From Undaria pinnatifida (lineage: Eukaryota; Sar; Phaeophyceae; Laminariales; Alariaceae), in assembly GCA_012845835.1 (NCBI GenBank), contig JABAKD010000019.1, positions 853,501 through 917,500 on the forward strand: DNA of 64,000 bases. Reading direction: 5' to 3'. The notes beneath the pieces were generated by a model that saw only the letters and a list, made by a program, of their open reading frames with translations, was not told where the DNA came from and made no database searches. Below, one piece after another: positions 32,769 to 43,473 of this stretch. Each line of letters starts with the position of its first letter. Position 1 is the stretch's first letter. The translations under genes were made by a program, and so were the position numbers.

Positions 32769-34665
32769 ATGCTACCTTCTAGACCAAGCCTCCCAGGGCT
32801 AGCGTCTGTTCCGCATAGCCAACAGCAGCACGCTCTCCCGGAATCAAACGATAGCTCGCCGGATTGCACCGCAAAGCCACCCTCGCCCGGGGCAGACTCG
32901 CAGGGAACCCCCGTGGATCCCGCAGGGACCAACGGGTCGGTGATGCCGGGGAAGGGATTTACGCCCGGTGCACTGCCCGAGAGCGGAGCTGGGCTCGGTG
33001 TGTCACAAGTTTCCGCAGGGCCATTGCGAGCTCCGATCCCAGGTAGTATCCCCGTTGTCAACAAGGATGCGGAACAACAGAAGCAAGATCAGCAGGACGA
33101 GGAAGGGAGGAGCCAGAGAGGATCGACGGGGGGCTCGGAGAATGATGGGGAGGCTGGGTACGGGACGGCACAGGCCAGCATGCCGAGAAACTTCCGGATA
33201 TCGCTGGAGGGGTACTCGCTGCAAAAGGACGATGACGGAACCTTTGCGGCGTATCGCATAAATGTCACTGCGGGACTCCATACATGGCATGTCCTTCGTA
33301 GGTGGGTGTGTTGTGTTGCATTCATTTTCACGATTCAATTTTCGCACGGGGGGTGCGGTTTGCCGGTTGCTTCCTTGCACACAGGCACAGGCATGCACGC
33401 CCCCCACGCTTCCAGTACTCCTTCGGTGTCGTGCCGTTTTTTTTTTAGGGCAGTCTGGGAGCGACTCTGTGGCACGGGGCAGCTTGCGGGCTCACCTCAT
33501 ACCACTACATAAAAAATAGTGCTGATGATGTGTGCCTCCAATGTTTGTTTTGTTCGTTGTTGAGCCGCACTACTTACTCACTGGTGCTGTGCAAGCAAGT
33601 CAACTGATTTGTCTGCTGCAAGCACTTGACTTGCGAAGTACCTGATGTTGTAGACGATGTAGACAGGTAAGCCAACGTATCGAACGGTTATCGCCCTTCC
33701 GCCGTGCCGTGCTTCCATCACGGCTGAGGTGTAGTGGAGTGCAGTGCTTCGCCCTCTTTTTCCCTTGTTGCTTGTGCACGGCGTTTGGTTTGCTCAAATG
33801 CTCGAGACTCGAGAGTAATAATCCCGATCTTCGGCAGCACCACCTACGGCAGGGCCGGCGTACGTGCACGGGACTCTTTTGCATTACCGCTGTTGGTCTG
33901 CCTGGGCATTCCTCTGGGCTGTTATAACTAATGTCTCTCTTCTCTATTGTGGTGGCTTTTGGCCTCTCCGTGTTGCTTGAGCGTAATTGCGATCGATCGC
34001 GGTCTTGCTGCGCAGCAGCAGCAGAGCAGCAGCCATGCAGCGCAAAGATTCAAAGTTACGTATGATCGTAGGTGTTACGAAAACGCGGAACATTTCAGAT
34101 TTTGAAGACGGAGAAAGCAAACTGCACAGCAGAGCATCAGCACCAGCACCAGTAGGCAGCCCGGCGCTAGCACCCTCCGCACCCCCCCTGACCCTTCCCT
34201 TCCGAACGTTGCTGCGAACTGCGAAGTCTCATCCTCGTCATGTCTGTGCGTTGCTCCAAGAAATTTTTTTTTTCCTTCTGTCACACTCCGCACGGCACAG
34301 CAGTAGTCGGAGCACTGCGCAGCAACAGCAGAGACCCAAACACAGCAGCAGCAACAGAAGGACAGACACACCATCAGCAGCAGCACGACTCTCGCACCCT
34401 CACCCTTCTCTCCCTTCCTCCCTCCTTCCCTCCCGCCCTCCCTCCCGTCCAAGCCTTGTTAAAAATCATACCCTCCTATATATCTTTGTTTTGCCTGTAC
34501 AATGTCCGGCAATGTCCATATGATAGGTACCGTCAGTTTCTGTCATTGCACTCGGCACTGTCGGAGCACGTAAAAGCGGAAGACATGCCGCACCTCCCCG
34601 GAAAGCGCATCCTCGGGAGCAGCGTGGACCCGTCCTTCGCTGAAGCTAGGGGGCTGGCCCTTCAG
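32769..34665 (+). CDS. PX-domain protein (5' part)
   Basis: A phosphoinositide-binding PX protein, likely acting at endosomal or other membranes in trafficking (family inference). Exon 1 (32769-33301) starts at an ATG preceded by an in-frame TGA. It encodes about 140 residues of Pro/Gly/Ser-rich and then Gln/Glu-rich linker, and from residue 141 the PX strands FRISLEGYSL, FAAYRINV and TWHVLR. Exon 2 (34527-34665) continues with RYRQFLSLHSALSEH, MPHLPGKRILGS and DPSFAEARGLALQ. The RRY..F motif, containing the lipid-contacting Arg, is split by the intron and is restored exactly by phase 2 splicing (CGTAG|GTGGGT...GATAG|GTACC). The PxxPxK-type loop is present. The domain's last helices are missing, so more exons follow; none was found before the retrotransposon at 35749. 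Confidence 0.85.
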
Positions 34666-35204
34666 GTGCGGTGACAATAACTGCGAGCAGGAGCATGTTG
34701 TAGTTTGCAGTTTGCAGCAGTTGCAGTGCTGCTTCAGTACAGCAGCAGCAGTAGTCCACGCGTGTCAACACGTGGTTGTCGTTTTGTCCATCTACTCGTA
34801 CATACTTGTACAATCTTCAGGCATTGAGACCTACAGCAGCAAGCAGCAGAGCCGGCCCTCTGATATGAACCCGTGACACTTAGTTTCTTCTTGACGAAAA
34901 AGGGTGTGCTCCACATTAACGTTGGTATAACAGCTCCCGGCTTTCTTACTTCCGGATATCTCAGGCTGTGTTTCTTGTGTTTCTTGTGTTTCTTGTGTTT
35001 CTTGTGGATCTGTTTCCTACGAGGGGGCGGGTAAATTTTGCCCATGATGATGGATTCTGTTTTTTGTCGCATGCGTTGTTTTTATGTAGAATTTACACTA
35101 AAAAACGTCAGCTCTGAGTGTTGTAGAATTGATAACCTAAGTTGAGTAATGTTATTCACGACACCGACGGGTGACGTGTGCTTTTATGCGCAACACGCTG
35201 TTCT
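34666..35204. other. Probable PX-gene intron or downstream sequence
   Basis: No further PX exon was found. An 11-bp TGTGTTTCTTG array (about 34970-35008) and CAG-rich sequence are present. Confidence 0.45.
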
Positions 35205-35500
35205 CGCGCCACACGCCCCGAATCATCCCCGAACTGCCGCATCTGTTTTGGAATGGTATACGACTGCGTAGAACTATCGTGTGCCCATCACGCGTGCTCC
35301 CGCAGAATTGTGAAACCGGTGTTCTAAAAAATCTTTCCGTTTCACAACTCTGCGAGAGCACGCGGACACCAGATATCTCGTCGAGTGCTGGGCCGCTTTG
35401 GGCATGCACGATAGTTTCAATGATAGCATGAGCTCTACAAAGTATGCCATTTGCCTAAACAGCCGCGGCAGTTCCGGGATGATCCGGGGCGCGTGGCGCG
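35205..35500. mobile_element. 296-bp foldback (hairpin) element
   Basis: The two halves are inverted copies from end to end. CGCGCCACACGCCCCGAATC at 35205 pairs with the complement ending at 35500. Near the centre CGCGTGCTCCCGCAGAATTG pairs with CAACTCTGCGAGAGCACGCG. One arm carries about 40 extra bases. Transcribed, it would fold into a long hairpin. No clear target duplication is visible. It may be a MITE or a source of small RNA (inference). Confidence 0.75.
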
Positions 35501-35748
35501 GTGTCTTTAATAAGAGCTTACGACGCCGGTATCGTAAATAGCAGCTCGTGAATAGCATTACTCGGCATTACTCTTTGATTTATACGAAGACCATCGGGGC
35601 GACCGGCTCTTTATTGGGTTTGATGGATGCGTCCCGAAATGAGCTATCTGATCTGTCGTAAACAGATTTTTTTTTTGTTTTGATCGAATCAAGAACGAAC
35701 ACCAGCACCCCGAAACGGCACAGAGCGTGTATGTTGGTTATTATTAAT

Positions 35749-36238
35749 AAGATTCGTAGTCAAAACCGTCGGTGGGTCGTGATCCCACTTCTCTCTGCGT
35801 GAGCAGAGTGTTCTCACTGTTGAACTACGACGGCGGAGTGTGAGACAACACGGGCTGATACAGCAGGCCGTTGACAGAGGGAGAGACAGGACAGGTTGAG
35901 ATGGACTCACTCCCAGAAGTGCAAGGAGAAGGAGTAGTAGTTGTTGTTGTGTTGTTGTGAGAGCGGTGGGCGAGCAGTTGTCGGTGCTCCCTCAGCTCTC
36001 GGATAAAAGGAACAATCCAGCGGGACCTTCCAAAGTCCCGCTGCGGAGAATACGCTAGGCGGTGTATCCGCCGCGGAGGATCCGTCAGCGGAACGTGGAG
36101 GGGAAGGCTCCGTGGCGTGTTCTAGACATGACAATCTCCCGTGTTCCCCAAGCGATCCTTCCAGAAACGATGTCTGGAAGGTTGAAGGGGTTTCGACATT
36201 TTCCCTAGGCGTGTTGGTTCGGGGACATGGTATCCACA
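35749..36238 (-). repeat. 3' LTR (490 bp)
   Basis: This appears identical to 43474-43963. In element sense it starts TGTGGATACC and ends CGAATCTT, so the usual CA end is absent. Small open frames inside both LTRs are mirrored and not genes. Confidence 0.92.
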
Positions 36239-38037
36239 TCACCCCCCAGTTTTAGTGGTGATAGAGCTCGAACTCCACCAAAACTTAAAAGTAACGGGAC
36301 CATAGACAAGAGTAACAACACGTCTAGTTGATATACAAACTTCCAGTGGCGATTCGCTAACGCTCGGCAGTTTGTACACTCCTTTGGACAAGATGGACAA
36401 GACAGCATGACAAACTGACAAACTGCTGTAGTACCGTAGACATGTGGATAAAAATCCGGACATAGGATCGGACATGATAAAATATAGCGAATGACAAGAG
36501 CATAATCCTTTCGCATGCGGTATGTTCAAATACATATCGCGGACATTGCGGCTGGCCAGCTGTGGATTACGACAAAATATAGAAAAATGATCCTGGACAG
36601 GGGCGTGCAAGAGCAACGACAATAAATAAATATCCCGGGTTTATTAGCAAAAATATGCTAATTAGACGCACGCTACACGAAACGAGTGTGTATACTCATC
36701 GTGTGGACAACATGGCTGAAGGCTCAACAGGCGTGACATGAGTCGTATATGCTGGAAAGCAAAACGACTTACCTGACGGAGACAATAAATTATACACCAA
36801 ACATGTTATACTGCGACAAGGACATTTGGCTGATCACACTACACTTGGCATCTGATGGGTGTTCGAGACCGAATCAGAAGTCAATTGTGGTACACATCAG
36901 TTGGCATCTGATGGGTGTTCGAGACCGAATCAGAAGTCAATTGTGGTACACATAACAGCCTGGGCGGTGACCGAAGTTGACACGAGACAACCGCCAACAG
37001 TATACATTTCAGGGTCGCATCCATATAAAAAATACTAGAAAAAAATGGATAAAAGGCGACAAGTTGACTGACAGTAATCGTGCTTACGGGCATTATGCCG
37101 CAGATGTGCAACGATATCGGAGTGTGCAGTGGGAGACATACAAACGTTCGACAGACAGACACATAATGTATGCCGTAGTTCATCTGTGTCTGTATCCAAT
37201 ACAGATCGTAACAGAATGAGGCATTTTTCAAAGACAAATGGTGTGCGCGAACGCTGGATATTTATTATCAATCCAACCACTGGTGTGCTACGGTGCCGAG
37301 TACTTTTCAGTACTGAAGAGACAAGTGCCCAACGACAACAGAAGACATGGGAACGACCCCCCATAAAGCGATGGGAATCGGGTCTCTTACGACTATACAT
37401 CGCGCCAATAAGTGCTAACCTCAGGTTGTACGATACTTACAGTGCATACAGAAGGCAATGCGCAAGAAACCAAACTGCTGAAAATCAAAAGAAAACAAAC
37501 GAAACCAACAAACTACGCAGGGCACTGCGAATGGCGACATAACGAAGTCACGAGAATACTCGTGTGACAGGACGCCGAAGACATTGACAAGTTGGCACAC
37601 ACACTAGACACATGCTCCTTTTGGCTATGCTAGACCTGACGGTCACCCCCCCTGCAATTGAGGTGATTTGGTATTTACCATTGCAGGCCTAATGGTACTA
37701 GTCAAACTAGTACAGTTGACAGTCTCAATCGCGGGATCAAAACATGCCGCTGAGCTGGAAGCCAAAATACGGGGAAGTCAACAAAAAGACATAAGGTGCT
37801 AAGAATACAGTTCACCACGAAGGGCGAGGACAATACTTTAGAGTGCGCGGTACTCGCACTGGACAACAGACAAGCCATGAGGTGACTACACCTTAAAAGA
37901 AAACAACTCCCGCAGGAGCTTGACACATATGATGGAACAAATAGCACAGGGCTGACATCAGTAGTTGCTCAGTCTGATGTGACAAAATAAAGCGCTAAAA
38001 CAAGACAAGACGATACAAGAAAAGCCCATTAAAAGTG
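36239..38037 (-). other. Retrotransposon 3' non-coding region
   Basis: AT-rich sequence lies between the integrase stop and the 3' LTR. It contains a perfect 56-bp tandem duplication (units start 36845 and 36901). On the plus strand, antisense to the element, a 137-codon frame spans 37129-37542; it has no recognisable domain. The purine tract for plus-strand priming directly precedes the LTR. Confidence 0.7.
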
Positions 38038-39018
38038 CTATAGGACATCCGCGGGGACAGAATGAGACTTCCGCGTAGGAGGGTTAAATGCTGAAGAGTC
38101 CGTCGACAATACTGCAGCACGGTAGGAAGCAATCATATCTCTGCATTGCGGAATGGCGTTGACATGACGCCAGATACCCATCTGGGTAGGATAACCTTCC
38201 AACTTGAGATGATATTGGAAGTTGGTGAGAGATGCTGCTCCTACTCCCCTTTTATGTCCATCAATACTCTCAACCGTGAACGCACCGATCATAACTTTCG
38301 ACAATGAGCCTTCGAGATCGGGCACGGGAAGAGTGGTCCCTAAAAATAAATCGTCGAGCGCATCAAGGTCAGGGGCAGGGGACGACTTAGGGACATAGTA
38401 TTTTTTCATCCGGCCAAGGTGAACAGTAATCTCGGCGGGGTTGCCATATTTAGTGACGCGATAAATTACGGGTGACGTTTGCGCTCGTACGGTATATGGT
38501 CCACGCCATGGGCTGATCAATTTTGGATTGGGACCATCAGCTTCAGTGTATGGGCGGTGGATTAATACCTGTTCTCCAGGTTTGAAACTGGGAATCGACA
38601 GGGTCTCATTTGCGACCGCTTGCTTATCCGCTCGCTCTTTAAGATTACGGCGGGCTAGCTCGTATGCAAATTGCAAGTTTTCGACAGTCTGTTTAGAATA
38701 GTCGAGCTGTGATTGCGGTGCGGAGGTGGACGGTACTCCAAGAATGAGATCGACAGGTAGTACAGCTGCACGTCCAAACATCAGGAAATGAGGAGTTTCC
38801 TGGAGCGTGGTAGAGTAAGCTGTATTGTGAGCTAACTGGACAAAAGGCAACAGCTCTGCCCAATTATCGCAGGACAAGTTGCTGTACATAGCCAACATAT
38901 TGTGGACAGTGCTGTGTACACGTTCCAAGACAGAGTTGCCCTGAGGGCGAAAAGCGGCTGTACGCGTTTTCTTATATCCAAAAACTGATTGTAATTCCTT
39001 GACCAATTCGTTATCAAA
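38038..39018 (-). pseudogene. Integrase C-terminal part with GPY/F module and chromodomain
   Basis: This continues the pol frame immediately after the TAA at 39021-39019. It holds the integrase catalytic Glu in an R-P-Q-G-N-S-V-L-E-R context, then a GPY/F module (WRGPYTV) and, near the end, a chromodomain-like block (FTVESIDGHKR ... LKLEGYPTQMGIWRHV). Chromodomains in such elements bind modified histones and steer insertion (family knowledge). Several aromatic-cage positions look non-canonical. It is translated only if the TAA is suppressed. Confidence 0.8.
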
Positions 39019-42000
39019 TTATTTTCCTTGGTCGGAATGAAGTGTTTCTGGAGGGCCAAACACCGAGAACACGCGTTCGATTAGATGACGAACGATCGTG
39101 CAAGCCGCCTTATTTTTGATGGCTATCAAAATGACAAATCGAGTAAGATGGTCGATGACAGAAAGGATGAAGCGATTTCCTTGTGACAAGCTTTTATACT
39201 CGACAAGATCAACAGCGACGCATTGGAACGCGCGCGTGACAGGGCGGTGTCCCACAGGCAACTTGGGCGGGCGGTGGGATGACTTGCGGTGTTGGCAAGA
39301 CAGACACGCTTCAATATGAGTACGGACATCCGTGGACATGGTCGGCCACCAAAATCTATCACGAATGGTATCGAATGTTGCTTTAAAAGCTAAATGACCT
39401 CCAGACGCTGGTAGATCATGACACGAATTAATGACAATTTTTCGGAGAGATGTAGGCACTACCAATTGATCGCGGAAAGTGCTACGCTTCCGTAAGTGAC
39501 CAGGAAGGTACGACCGAAATAGCAATCCTTCATTTAAAAAGAAGTAGCTCATCGTGTATTTAGATTCTCCACTAGGGAGTGGGGCCGATGTTGGTGCTCG
39601 GAGGTACTCAAAATGCTGACAAAATTCCTCTTTCTGTAGATCGACGAGTTTCGCGGGGTCTACAGTAGGGAAGACAGACACAGCGCTCATGAATAATTCA
39701 CGGTCGCTTTCTACAGGTGCTACGTCGTGCAAATTAGAAGCGGAGAGTTCGTACTCGCGGGGCCTAGGTGGATAGTACGGTCCCTCGATCGGTACATTGC
39801 GACAAATGGCGGCTAATCTGGGCTCGGATGGGATGGGTTCCCCATTGACTTCGCTAAAAGCACGAGACAACATATCAGGCACGACATTTAATTTGCCTGG
39901 GACATGTTTGACAGTGAAATCGTAATTCTGAAGTGCGATCGCCCATCGGGTGAGCATGTTAGAGGTGCCCTGCATTTTATACAGGTACGTTAGTGCTTGG
40001 TGGTCGGTACAGCATGTGAAATGCTTGCCCCATAGGTACGGACGCCAGTGGGTGACAGCCCAGACCACAGCACAACACTCTTTCATGGTGGCACTATAAT
40101 GACGCTGGCTTTTCGAAAAGCGGTGACTATAATACGCGATGATATCAAGATCGGAATCGGAGCTGCTTTCGCGTGAGCGTTGAGCGAGAAATGCTCCTAC
40201 TCCTGCTTCTGAGGCATCGGTATGGACAATAAATTCCCGAGTAAAATCTAGGTATTTAAGGACCGGTGCGGAACTAAGGGCACGCTTTGCGCGAGCGAAT
40301 GCTTCACGTTGCGCGGTCCCAAAAGCCTTCTTGAAAGCGGTTTTTTTGACATAATCCTTACGAGTGAGTTCAACTAGCGGTGCTGTTATTTCAGCATAAC
40401 CGTCTATAAAACGGCGGACATAGTTGAGTGTATCTAAGAATCCGCGATTATCTTTGATACACTCAGGCTCAGGCAGTGCTAAAATGGCTTTGACACGGTC
40501 GGCACTGATTGAAATACCTTTTTCCGAAATGACATGGCCAAGATACTCGATTTCTTTCTGACCGAATTGAAGGTTGGTCGGTTTCAAAGTTAAGCCAGCT
40601 GCCTGTAACGCTGAGAACATTTGCTCGAGGGATTTCAGGTGAGCTTCAAACGTAGAATTAAGACAAATAATATCGTCCATGTACGTAAGAATACCCGACT
40701 CAGGACCAAGGTGGCCGAAAGTGACTGACATCATGTGTTGAAACAACCATGGGGCATTACAAACTCCAAAAGGCATACGTTTAAAACAAAACTTGCCGGT
40801 CGGAGTGACGAATGCTGTCCGGTCGATGTGCTCTTCTGCGACGGGTAGCTGCCAGAACGCACTGAGGACATCGGCTGTAGAGATGAATTTGACGCCTCCG
40901 ACTGCATCCAGACAGGAATCTAAGTTCGGGAGGGGCCAGCTCTTGCGGACAATGTTACGGTTGAGGGTATGACGATAATCAACACAGAAACGAGGGCTAC
41001 CGTTCTTCTTTGCGACAAGCGTACACGGGCTACCCCACGGGCTGGGACGTTCTTCGATGATGCCCCATTCAAGCATATCGTGAACACACTTATCAATGAC
41101 AGCTTTAGCTCGAGGGTTGGCGCGGTACGGGGGATGATCGATAGGTCGGGTGTCAGGAGGCAAAGGAAATGTTGCTTCTGCATTGGTGCAACGACCTAGC
41201 TCTGACATTGACAAGGCAAAGACAGGACGGTATCGAGCGCACAAATCCAGGACAGAGACTTTCTGGTCAGACGTGAGCTTAGTGTTAGTAAAAGCTTTGG
41301 ACAGGGGACCTTCGATCTCAGATTTGGCTTGAGCGATTTCATCAACTGATGTAGGAGTTTTCGCAACGGCATTAACGTGCAATTGATCAGGCGTCACTAC
41401 GGACACAGTGAATAACTGACCAAGACATAAATCAATAGGTAGCGCAACCCCATCAGAAGACGGGTTTGCAATTTGCACGGCTACTGAACCATCAGCAGCA
41501 TGCCAAGTAGCAAGAGTGCGAGCGACAATAATTTTCTCGAACACTGACGAGCTACTGGACTCCAAAAACTCAAGCTCAGACATGATTAGGGGTTCTACGA
41601 CAACAGTAGAATCGTGCGCGGGAAGACAATCAGTAAAAGCTACGACAAGGGCCTCGTGTCTCGGTTTAAGATCAACACGTTCACGCAACCTGACATCGAC
41701 TCCTTCTGCATCATGGTGGACAGCAGCGACTGACAGGTTAGAGTCGCTAGAGACAGTGGAGGGATCGGCGGGGCGGGAGGCGGGGTAGCTAGTACGATGA
41801 ACTGCTGGTATAGAATCACCAGTAGAAGGAAAAGACATTACTTGGTTTTCCCAATCAAGAATAGCTCCGAAAATAGACATGACACTGTTATCAAGGAGTA
41901 TTGAATCGGGACCAAGAGACGGTACAACTAATGCTTCGACAACGTGCGTAATCGTACCAAGGGTGAGTGAAAAACAACAAACCCTAAGACATCCAACGGC

Positions 42001-42087
42001 GAACCATTCGCTGCTTGCAAGGCAACGGCGGTTGGCGGGACAGGTTGGATAATGACAGAATGCAAGGTTGGGTGTGACTTTAACCAT
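39019..42087 (-). CDS. Pol: protease end, reverse transcriptase, RNase H, integrase N-part
   Basis: An open frame of 1,022 residues ends at the premature TAA (39021-39019). The first ~40 residues are out-of-frame overlap with protease. The protease C-terminus follows (SILLDNSVMSIFGAILDW). Reverse transcriptase runs from about residue 330, with WGSPCTLVAKKNG, the first catalytic region STADVLSAFWQLP and YMDD at 469-472. RNase H has its HTDASEAG Asp at 624 and CTDHQALTYL further on. Integrase follows with the HHCC zinc module (GGHLAF ... CLSCQ) and the first two catalytic Asp (AVDLVEY, HSDQG). The catalytic Glu lies beyond the stop. RT and RNase H residues look intact, so only integrase is truncated. 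Confidence 0.9.
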   Translation of the reverse strand: MVKVTPNLAFCHYPTCPANRRCLASSEWFAVGCLRVCCFSLTLGTITHVVEALVVPSLGPDSILLDNSVMSIFGAILDWENQVMSFPSTGDSIPAVHRTSYPASRPADPSTVSSDSNLSVAAVHHDAEGVDVRLRERVDLKPRHEALVVAFTDCLPAHDSTVVVEPLIMSELEFLESSSSSVFEKIIVARTLATWHAADGSVAVQIANPSSDGVALPIDLCLGQLFTVSVVTPDQLHVNAVAKTPTSVDEIAQAKSEIEGPLSKAFTNTKLTSDQKVSVLDLCARYRPVFALSMSELGRCTNAEATFPLPPDTRPIDHPPYRANPRAKAVIDKCVHDMLEWGIIEERPSPWGSPCTLVAKKNGSPRFCVDYRHTLNRNIVRKSWPLPNLDSCLDAVGGVKFISTADVLSAFWQLPVAEEHIDRTAFVTPTGKFCFKRMPFGVCNAPWLFQHMMSVTFGHLGPESGILTYMDDIICLNSTFEAHLKSLEQMFSALQAAGLTLKPTNLQFGQKEIEYLGHVISEKGISISADRVKAILALPEPECIKDNRGFLDTLNYVRRFIDGYAEITAPLVELTRKDYVKKTAFKKAFGTAQREAFARAKRALSSAPVLKYLDFTREFIVHTDASEAGVGAFLAQRSRESSSDSDLDIIAYYSHRFSKSQRHYSATMKECCAVVWAVTHWRPYLWGKHFTCCTDHQALTYLYKMQGTSNMLTRWAIALQNYDFTVKHVPGKLNVVPDMLSRAFSEVNGEPIPSEPRLAAICRNVPIEGPYYPPRPREYELSASNLHDVAPVESDRELFMSAVSVFPTVDPAKLVDLQKEEFCQHFEYLRAPTSAPLPSGESKYTMSYFFLNEGLLFRSYLPGHLRKRSTFRDQLVVPTSLRKIVINSCHDLPASGGHLAFKATFDTIRDRFWWPTMSTDVRTHIEACLSCQHRKSSHRPPKLPVGHRPVTRAFQCVAVDLVEYKSLSQGNRFILSVIDHLTRFVILIAIKNKAACTIVRHLIERVFSVFGPPETLHSDQGK

Positions 42088-42614
42088 GCATGAGAAACTA
42101 CAGACACATCAGTAGCAGTATCCACAGTGATTGCGGGTACTGGATAGTCTTCTACAGAGCCAGAAATCTGCACTCTGCGAGACGAAAAGAACAAAGAAAA
42201 AGGATGGCGTTTGCATGCCAGCATCGAGCTTTGCCACGCAGTTGTCTTTTTATTATTATTTTCTGGGCGAACATCACCCATGACACTCAGGCTCATGTGG
42301 CGTGGCCGCTGAGTACTACGACTACATTCGGACACGCACGCAGACACAGGGGTATCATCAGCAAACGTCACCCGCTTGCGCGGACGGAGTGAGCTGGATA
42401 CCTGACTACTTCGTCCTGAGACAAGGACACTCTTAACAGACAAACCACGGTCGACTCCGTGACTGCTTCTACCATCGACAAGGACATTCGGTACGGGACA
42501 CTCAGTACCTACTGCTACTGTTGCGATGAGTTTCCTCTTCGCGCTAACCTCGCCTACCGGACAGGTAGCAAGGTGGGTCCCAACTGCAGGTAGCGCTGCA
42601 ACAGCTGGGCTCTG
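41928..42614 (-). CDS. Protease-region ORF, same frame as gag after TGA
   Basis: This frame begins directly after the gag TGA (42617-42615) with CAG and stays open for 229 codons. It carries a 5' linker and then the aspartic protease core PAITVDTATDVSVVS (active-site Asp at 42122-42120). The usual DTG/DSG is DTA. The second half of protease is in the -1 frame: a shift at the T5 run (plus 41970-41974) would join LGFVVF to SLTLGTITHVV. Protease expression therefore needs stop-codon readthrough, and pol needs a further -1 slip, unless one is a copy-specific mutation. Confidence 0.75.
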   Translation of the reverse strand, partial: QSPAVAALPAVGTHLATCPVGEVSAKRKLIATVAVGTECPVPNVLVDGRSSHGVDRGLSVKSVLVSGRSSQVSSSLRPRKRVTFADDTPVSACVSECSRSTQRPRHMSLSVMGDVRPENNNKKTTAWQSSMLACKRHPFSLFFSSRRVQISGSVEDYPVPAITVDTATDVSVVSHAWLKSHPTLHSVIIQPVPPTAVALQAANGSPLDVLGFVVFHSPLVRLRTLSKH

Positions 42615-43433
42615 TCAGTTGTCTTCGCCACGTGTGCTGCTCGCCTGGCTCCTGCGGTCGTCTTCAACATCGTCGTCGTCGTCGTCGTCACGGTGGTGGC
42701 GGCGGAAACGGCGAGAGTTGCCGCGGGGGGAATTCGACCTGTCGCGCTTTGAAAGGTGGCGTGACTTAATGTCGCGTGCCTTTTGCAGGCACGTGGACTC
42801 CCAGTGCCCTACGGGTTTGTCGCACTTATCATAGGTGCAGTGGCGGCGGGGTTTGCGATGGTTATTGCTTCGCTGCGTTCCCCGTTGGCGCGGCTGCTGG
42901 CGAATGCCTTGCTGCTGACGACCCTGCTGACGTTGCTGCCTTCTCGGCGACTGCAACTGACGGACAGCAGTGCGGTTTGGGACGGGCGTAAATGACATGG
43001 CGCTTATAGTGGTGGCCCCACCAGTGAGGCGTGCGGCCTCGTGACGGCGAGCACGCTCGACAGCTTCCTTAAAAGAAGTTACTTGTTTTTCCCCACTTTG
43101 CAACAATTGCAATGCGGGTGGCAGACTGTGTTGCCACAGTGTGACAGTTATCGCTGCCCAAGGCGTACGACCTTTGGCATGACGTTCGACAGCCGATTCG
43201 AATCGGGACATAAGCGCGCGGAAACGTAGCGCAGAGGCGGATACAGTCTCGCCTTTTTCGGTCTTAAAAGTCGCTAGTTTAATGGCGCATTCCTCTACCG
43301 AGTTAGAGGGCATGAGTATATCGAGAAGAGCTAATTTGAGCTCCTCCCAGGTGGAAGGAGGGACAAACGAACCGGGATTACTCATGTTCTCGGCATTGAC
43401 AACGTTGGCACACCAATCAATCCTTCCTGACAT
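42615..43433 (-). CDS. Gag
   Basis: The start ATG (43433) lies about 40 bases inside the 5' LTR, directly after the primer-binding site. The 272-residue product has a helical gag core (STWEELKLALLDILMP; FRALMSRFESAV) and then an Arg/Gln-rich basic region. Next comes a variant zinc knuckle, CTYDKCDKPVGHWESTC (CX4CX5HX4C rather than CX2CX4HX4C), and an acidic DDDDDD tail. It is shorter than many gag proteins. It ends in TGA, with the protease frame continuing in phase. Confidence 0.85.
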   Translation of the reverse strand: MSGRIDWCANVVNAENMSNPGSFVPPSTWEELKLALLDILMPSNSVEECAIKLATFKTEKGETVSASALRFRALMSRFESAVERHAKGRTPWAAITVTLWQHSLPPALQLLQSGEKQVTSFKEAVERARRHEAARLTGGATTISAMSFTPVPNRTAVRQLQSPRRQQRQQGRQQQGIRQQPRQRGTQRSNNHRKPRRHCTYDKCDKPVGHWESTCLQKARDIKSRHLSKRDRSNSPRGNSRRFRRHHRDDDDDDDVEDDRRSQASSTRGEDN

Positions 43434-43473
43434 TAGTTGTTGGTATAGCGTAAGACCTGCCGTCGACGCCAGT

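Noticed and set aside
35689-36242. Small genes in the LTR
   Set aside because: The same frames occur in both LTRs and show no domain.
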